Below, in pieces: positions 60,410 to 64,000 of a stretch of DNA of 64,000 bases. This DNA is from Flavobacteriaceae bacterium CRH (GTDB taxonomy: Bacteria > Bacteroidota > Bacteroidia > Flavobacteriales > Flavobacteriaceae). The position numbers were made by a program, and so were the translations under genes. Location of the stretch: NCBI GenBank assembly GCA_001507425.1, contig LMAJ01000022.1, positions 62,001 through 126,000 of the forward strand. Direction: 5' to 3'. The notes under the pieces were generated by a model. It saw only the letters and a list, made by a program, of their open reading frames with translations, made no database searches and was not told where the DNA came from. Positions within the stretch are counted from its first letter, which is position 1, and each line of letters opens with the position of its first letter.

Positions 60410-63400
60410 TTAATTTCCGAAATTATATCGAAGTGTAAACCCTGATCGAATGTTCGTTAACGGAAATGATGTTGAAATTACTGCTTTCGAGAACGAATGA
60501 TCGTAATAAAATATAGCCGTTAAGTTTTTACTGAACGAATAATCAGCCGTTAATTTTAGAGACCATATATTTTGTCCCGCAGCTAATTGATTGTTATCAT
60601 AATCCAAATAACGCACTAATGTTTGATTATTTCGCATAGAAAAATCAGCTTTTATATTGATGTCACTTTTGATAATTCCTGTTGGACTATCGGCAAGTCT
60701 TGAAGAAAAAATAACATCTTTAAAGCGGTATCCTAATCCTACAACATATTCAATTCCTTTTACTTCTGTCAATAAATTGTTATCAAAACTCATTGACAAC
60801 GCTCTGTCTTTTTTAATTTCTGTAAGCAATCTTAAAGAACTCTTTAATTCGAAATCTACACGAATAAGCGGACTAAATTGCTCTACCAAATTGACATTGG
60901 ACATAATCGTTTTATTGAAGAAATTATAATTTACATCCTGAATCGGGTTTTCCGAAGGATTTGATATCGCTTTATCGTAATCAAAATTAGACCTGAACTG
61001 ATTAATTGTATAAGATGCCCTGTAATTATGCTGTAAAGAGAAACGTTTAAACTTATCTTTAAAGAATTTGTAACGCATTAAACCATTATACTTTATACTC
61101 CAGTTTGGAATTGGAAAACTCTTGAAAATTCCGGTTGAAGCACCAGAAGCATCACTTCCTGAATAAGCTGCTAAAAATGCTGGCAGTAAAACCGCCTGAT
61201 TGCTTTTGCCATAACCAATAGGATATCCTGCATTTGATGTATAAATATCTCTTTTATTTTTATCAGGATCATTGCTCGGATCTGTTGCAGGTAACGGAAT
61301 AGGATTTGCAGCATCTCCGTATCTCGGAATTGCTTCTTGTGATCCGTAATAACTCTCAGCTAAACGATTTGCAATAATTAAACGATTGTTTCTAAAGTCA
61401 TCAAAAGCCGCAGACTGATTTTCATCACTTGTAGAAAATGCCGTTTTAATCAACACCGTCGAAATTGAGAACATCCCATATGTATAAGGTGACTGTGGCT
61501 GATACAATCCCGTATCATCAACAATGTATTGCTCTGATGAATTTTCAGAATAAGAACGATCCATTGTTAAATCGATTTTTAAATCCGGAAACAAATCAAC
61601 ATTTGCTGTTACTTTTAAAAGCTTGTTTGTTACTTGCGTAAAATTTTGATTGAAATCCTGATAAGTCGTTAACCATCCGTTTTTTGCCGCTTCGTAACGT
61701 ACGTCATCCTGACTTCCGAATATGAACCCTAATGTTGGTTTTGATGTTCCCAAGAAACCAACACTTGGCGTATATCCCGGCAAAACAGTTCCGCTGTTTT
61801 TTGTATAATTTACCTGAATGTTTTTAACACTTGTTAAAACACCAATCAAACCGTCATAAAAAGGACTATTGTTAGCTACAGGCTTAGCTGTGTTTACAAT
61901 TTTCTCCCCTGGCTTTGGCGGTGCAGTTGCTTTAGGTTTCGCAGGTTTTTTTCCACCTGGTGTTAATCCTAAATACTTATACAACATATTCATATTAAAA
62001 GTTGTAGTCAACGTATTCGAATTAGCGTTTTGAATCGTATTTCCTAAATTGTATTCAGTATTAGTAGTTTCATCAAAATATTCAGAAAATGCAGTCGACG
62101 AACGTTGCCAGCTATAATCTGCAGTATATGAATAACTTGCTTTTACAAAACTAAGTAATGGAATTTTATTGATCGGAATATCGTAATTCAAAACCAATTG
62201 TTGCATATGTTGATTGGGCGTTCCTATGTCAAAATAATCATCCCAAATATTAAAGTCTTCTTTTGGTGAATTATCATCATTTAAAAAGTTTCGGACAATA
62301 TTATTTGATGCTGCTGTATAATTTATTTTTAGTGATTTTGTTAGATTGTAACCAAAACCATATTGATAATTAAATGCAAAATTTCGTCTGTAAAGCGGAT
62401 CAAGTCCAATTCCCTGAACTTCAACTTCTCTATATTGCTGACGGTTACTTTGTCTTAATATATTAGTGTTAAAAGTTATATTAGAAGGTAAATAATTAAA
62501 ATTAAAGTCACTCAACAATTTCCAATACTCACTTTTTTTCATGAATTTGGTTTGTTTAAAAGGAACTACTTCTTTAGGCTGAAAAGTATAAGCATAATTC
62601 ACTGCTGTATTTGACTGTTCATCCTCATAACTTTCAACTTCATAATCATGACGTTCAACTTGATTGTATGATTGAGAAACTGTTAAATTTTCTACATCAT
62701 AAACGTGTTGTTTTTGCTCTGGGGCCCTGTCTTTTCTAACTCCAATAAAATTGATGCTTTTTCTTTTTGTGTAATCTATAGCACGCGTTCTGATATTATC
62801 TTTTTCAGCTTCATCTGTTGTTTCTCTTAACAGCTGATCCAGTTTTATATCCTGATTAAACGGATCGTATTCAGGTGTAATAATTTCTTCTCCAATAGCA
62901 TAATTAAATGGTAAATTGATTCCCCATTTTTTTGGAAGCAGTTTTCCTAAATTTAAATTCGTAACAATATTATATTGCTGAATATCTTCACGATCTCTTT
63001 CGTTTGCACCTTGTTCTAAAGATCCAAAGCCAATGGTGCTTTTTTTACCGGATGCCGAAATAGTAGCAAAATCAGCCATATTGGTATCGACATTTAATAT
63101 TGCAGCCATACCGCCTTTGTTATCCATGTCAGACATACGAAGTTCATTAAACCAAACCTCACCTTTAAGATCTTTATGGTCTGCCCTGCTCTTTACACCA
63201 ACCATTAAATTCCTAACCAAACCAAAATTTGGATTTCCTTTTATCCCTAATCTTAATTTGCTGTCACCATCTCCTCCTTCTAAATCTGCATCATCATCCG
63301 GATAATACACTCCATTAATATCTCTCTTGACCGAGTTAATATCGAGAGGCATCGCCTTAATTTTCATTCTGGTCAATAAACTAAGTGCTAAATCTATATC

Positions 63401-64000
63401 ATTATCTTCCATCCATACTTGGTCAGCACTAATTGCACATGATCCTGCGTTTCTGGTTACTTTTAATGGAATCTCAACTTGATAGTAGTTTTGCGTAAAG
63501 TCATTTCCAAAACGAATAAAACCAACCATTTCATCATCTTCCAACATTACTTCGTTTGGAAGCGATTCTGCATGCAGGAACATTTTCAGTTTTTTGTACT
63601 GACGCATGTCTACACTTACATTTTTAAATACGGCTCTTGAATCCTGATATTGTAAACCGGCTCCACCAATTCGCAATGCCAATGATTGCTCGTTTTGATT
63701 TATAACGGTATTATTATTATACAATTGCTCTCTTTGAACTCCCGGAGGAATCACATAATTTACAGGACATTTTGTACCGTTCTCCTGAATATTAACTGCT
63801 GCGACATCAAACTCGGTATTGTCATCATCCTGATTTGTATCATTGGCATCAAGTGAGCTGGTGTATCTTCTCCACTCTCCTCTTACCAAGTCTAAAGCTC
63901 CAAAACGAACCGTCATCTGATCATTAAAACCAGTCATAAACATACGCATGAAACGAATAGATCTAAAATCGGTTATGTTTCCAATTGTATTTTGAGGTTG
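60410..64000 (-). CDS. sprA: SprA, type IX secretion outer-membrane translocon, C-terminal half
   Basis: The frame is open to the right edge, so the start lies outside; 1,196 C-terminal residues are visible. SprA (Sov) of about 2,400 residues forms the giant outer-membrane barrel through which type IX substrates leave the cell and is needed for gliding. Visible support: MRMFMTGFNDQMTVRFGALDLVRGEWRRY, LKGEVWFNELRMSDMDNKGG, ILNVDTNMADFATISASG, many barrel strands, a Pro/Lys-rich linker (KKPAKPKATAPPKPGEK), and the end SGFTLRYNFGN. It ends the minus-strand gene order sprA-gcvH-vanZ, as in related species. Confidence 0.93.
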   Translation of the reverse strand, partial: QPQNTIGNITDFRSIRFMRMFMTGFNDQMTVRFGALDLVRGEWRRYTSSLDANDTNQDDDNTEFDVAAVNIQENGTKCPVNYVIPPGVQREQLYNNNTVINQNEQSLALRIGGAGLQYQDSRAVFKNVSVDMRQYKKLKMFLHAESLPNEVMLEDDEMVGFIRFGNDFTQNYYQVEIPLKVTRNAGSCAISADQVWMEDNDIDLALSLLTRMKIKAMPLDINSVKRDINGVYYPDDDADLEGGDGDSKLRLGIKGNPNFGLVRNLMVGVKSRADHKDLKGEVWFNELRMSDMDNKGGMAAILNVDTNMADFATISASGKKSTIGFGSLEQGANERDREDIQQYNIVTNLNLGKLLPKKWGINLPFNYAIGEEIITPEYDPFNQDIKLDQLLRETTDEAEKDNIRTRAIDYTKRKSINFIGVRKDRAPEQKQHVYDVENLTVSQSYNQVERHDYEVESYEDEQSNTAVNYAYTFQPKEVVPFKQTKFMKKSEYWKLLSDFNFNYLPSNITFNTNILRQSNRQQYREVEVQGIGLDPLYRRNFAFNYQYGFGYNLTKSLKINYTAASNNIVRNFLNDDNSPKEDFNIWDDYFDIGTPNQHMQQLVLNYDIPINKIPLLSFVKASYSYTADYSWQRSSTAFSEYFDETTNTEYNLGNTIQNANSNTLTTTFNMNMLYKYLGLTPGGKKPAKPKATAPPKPGEKIVNTAKPVANNSPFYDGLIGVLTSVKNIQVNYTKNSGTVLPGYTPSVGFLGTSKPTLGFIFGSQDDVRYEAAKNGWLTTYQDFNQNFTQVTNKLLKVTANVDLFPDLKIDLTMDRSYSENSSEQYIVDDTGLYQPQSPYTYGMFSISTVLIKTAFSTSDENQSAAFDDFRNNRLIIANRLAESYYGSQEAIPRYGDAANPIPLPATDPSNDPDKNKRDIYTSNAGYPIGYGKSNQAVLLPAFLAAYSGSDASGASTGIFKSFPIPNWSIKYNGLMRYKFFKDKFKRFSLQHNYRASYTINQFRSNFDYDKAISNPSENPIQDVNYNFFNKTIMSNVNLVEQFSPLIRVDFELKSSLRLLTEIKKDRALSMSFDNNLLTEVKGIEYVVGLGYRFKDVIFSSRLADSPTGIIKSDINIKADFSMRNNQTLVRYLDYDNNQLAAGQNIWSLKLTADYSFSKNLTAIFYYDHSFSKAVISTSFPLTNIRSGFTLRYNFGN

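Overview
The window looks like a chromosomal segment of a Flavobacterium, close to the F. johnsoniae group. DNA is AT-rich, intergenic regions carry the Bacteroidota -7 element TAnnTTTG, Shine-Dalgarno sites are generally absent, and the gene content is typical of the family: SprA and RemB (gliding and type IX secretion), PorP/SprF, DUF4270, DUF6089, GH3-like, kelch and DUF4403 proteins. No rRNA, tRNA, CRISPR array, transposase or prophage was seen. No gene-free stretch exceeds 300 bases.

Layout. 1-5466: 3' part of an AsmA-like gene, a family 9 glycosyltransferase, a DUF2797 protein and a GH3-like protein. 5467-11102: phosphoserine phosphatase, an array of six small VOC and SRPBCC proteins, and a divergent GlxA-type AraC regulator. 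A structured non-coding element occurs twice here (5549-5632 and 10975-11075). 11103-18437 (minus strand): L,D-transpeptidase, an AT-rich lipoprotein gene lying between two copies of the clpX tail and terminator, then clpX, clpP, tig, a holin-like membrane protein, an alpha/beta hydrolase and pdxJ. 18554-26061 (plus strand): CBS protein, NAD kinase, DUF6089 protein, uppS, bamA and two Skp/OmpH chaperones, an envelope-biogenesis block. 26115-29829: TonB-dependent receptor with a Cys/His-rich partner, a 53-residue double-glycine leader peptide, and murI.

29833-37462: a FadL-like outer-membrane protein and a DUF4270 lipoprotein on the minus strand. Facing them is a plus-strand run of an envelope protein, a kelch lipoprotein, a DUF4907 lipoprotein, a LytS-type histidine kinase, an intradiol-dioxygenase lipoprotein and a LytTR response regulator. 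This run is the best candidate for an uncharacterised signalling and cell-surface system. 37550-42531: gamma carbonic anhydrase, PorP/SprF, an Nfu-type Fe-S scaffold, an acidic helical protein, a small MscS channel, TsaB and a small membrane protein.

42541-49666: a MacAB-TolC-like exporter with one ATPase, two permeases, two adaptors and one TolC. 49839-56411: a DUF4403 lipoprotein, then a cytochrome oxidase assembly block (CyoE, two subunit III proteins, subunit IV, a thioredoxin-like protein, SCO, DUF420, a CxxC membrane protein). 56569-64000: RemB, DeoC, VanZ-like protein, GcvH and the C-terminal half of SprA, cut by the window end.

Most notable: the GG-leader peptide missed by length cut-offs, the duplicated clpX tail around a probably acquired gene, the paired 3'-UTR elements with compensatory stem changes, the kinase-dioxygenase-regulator cluster, and several long intergenic inverted repeats.
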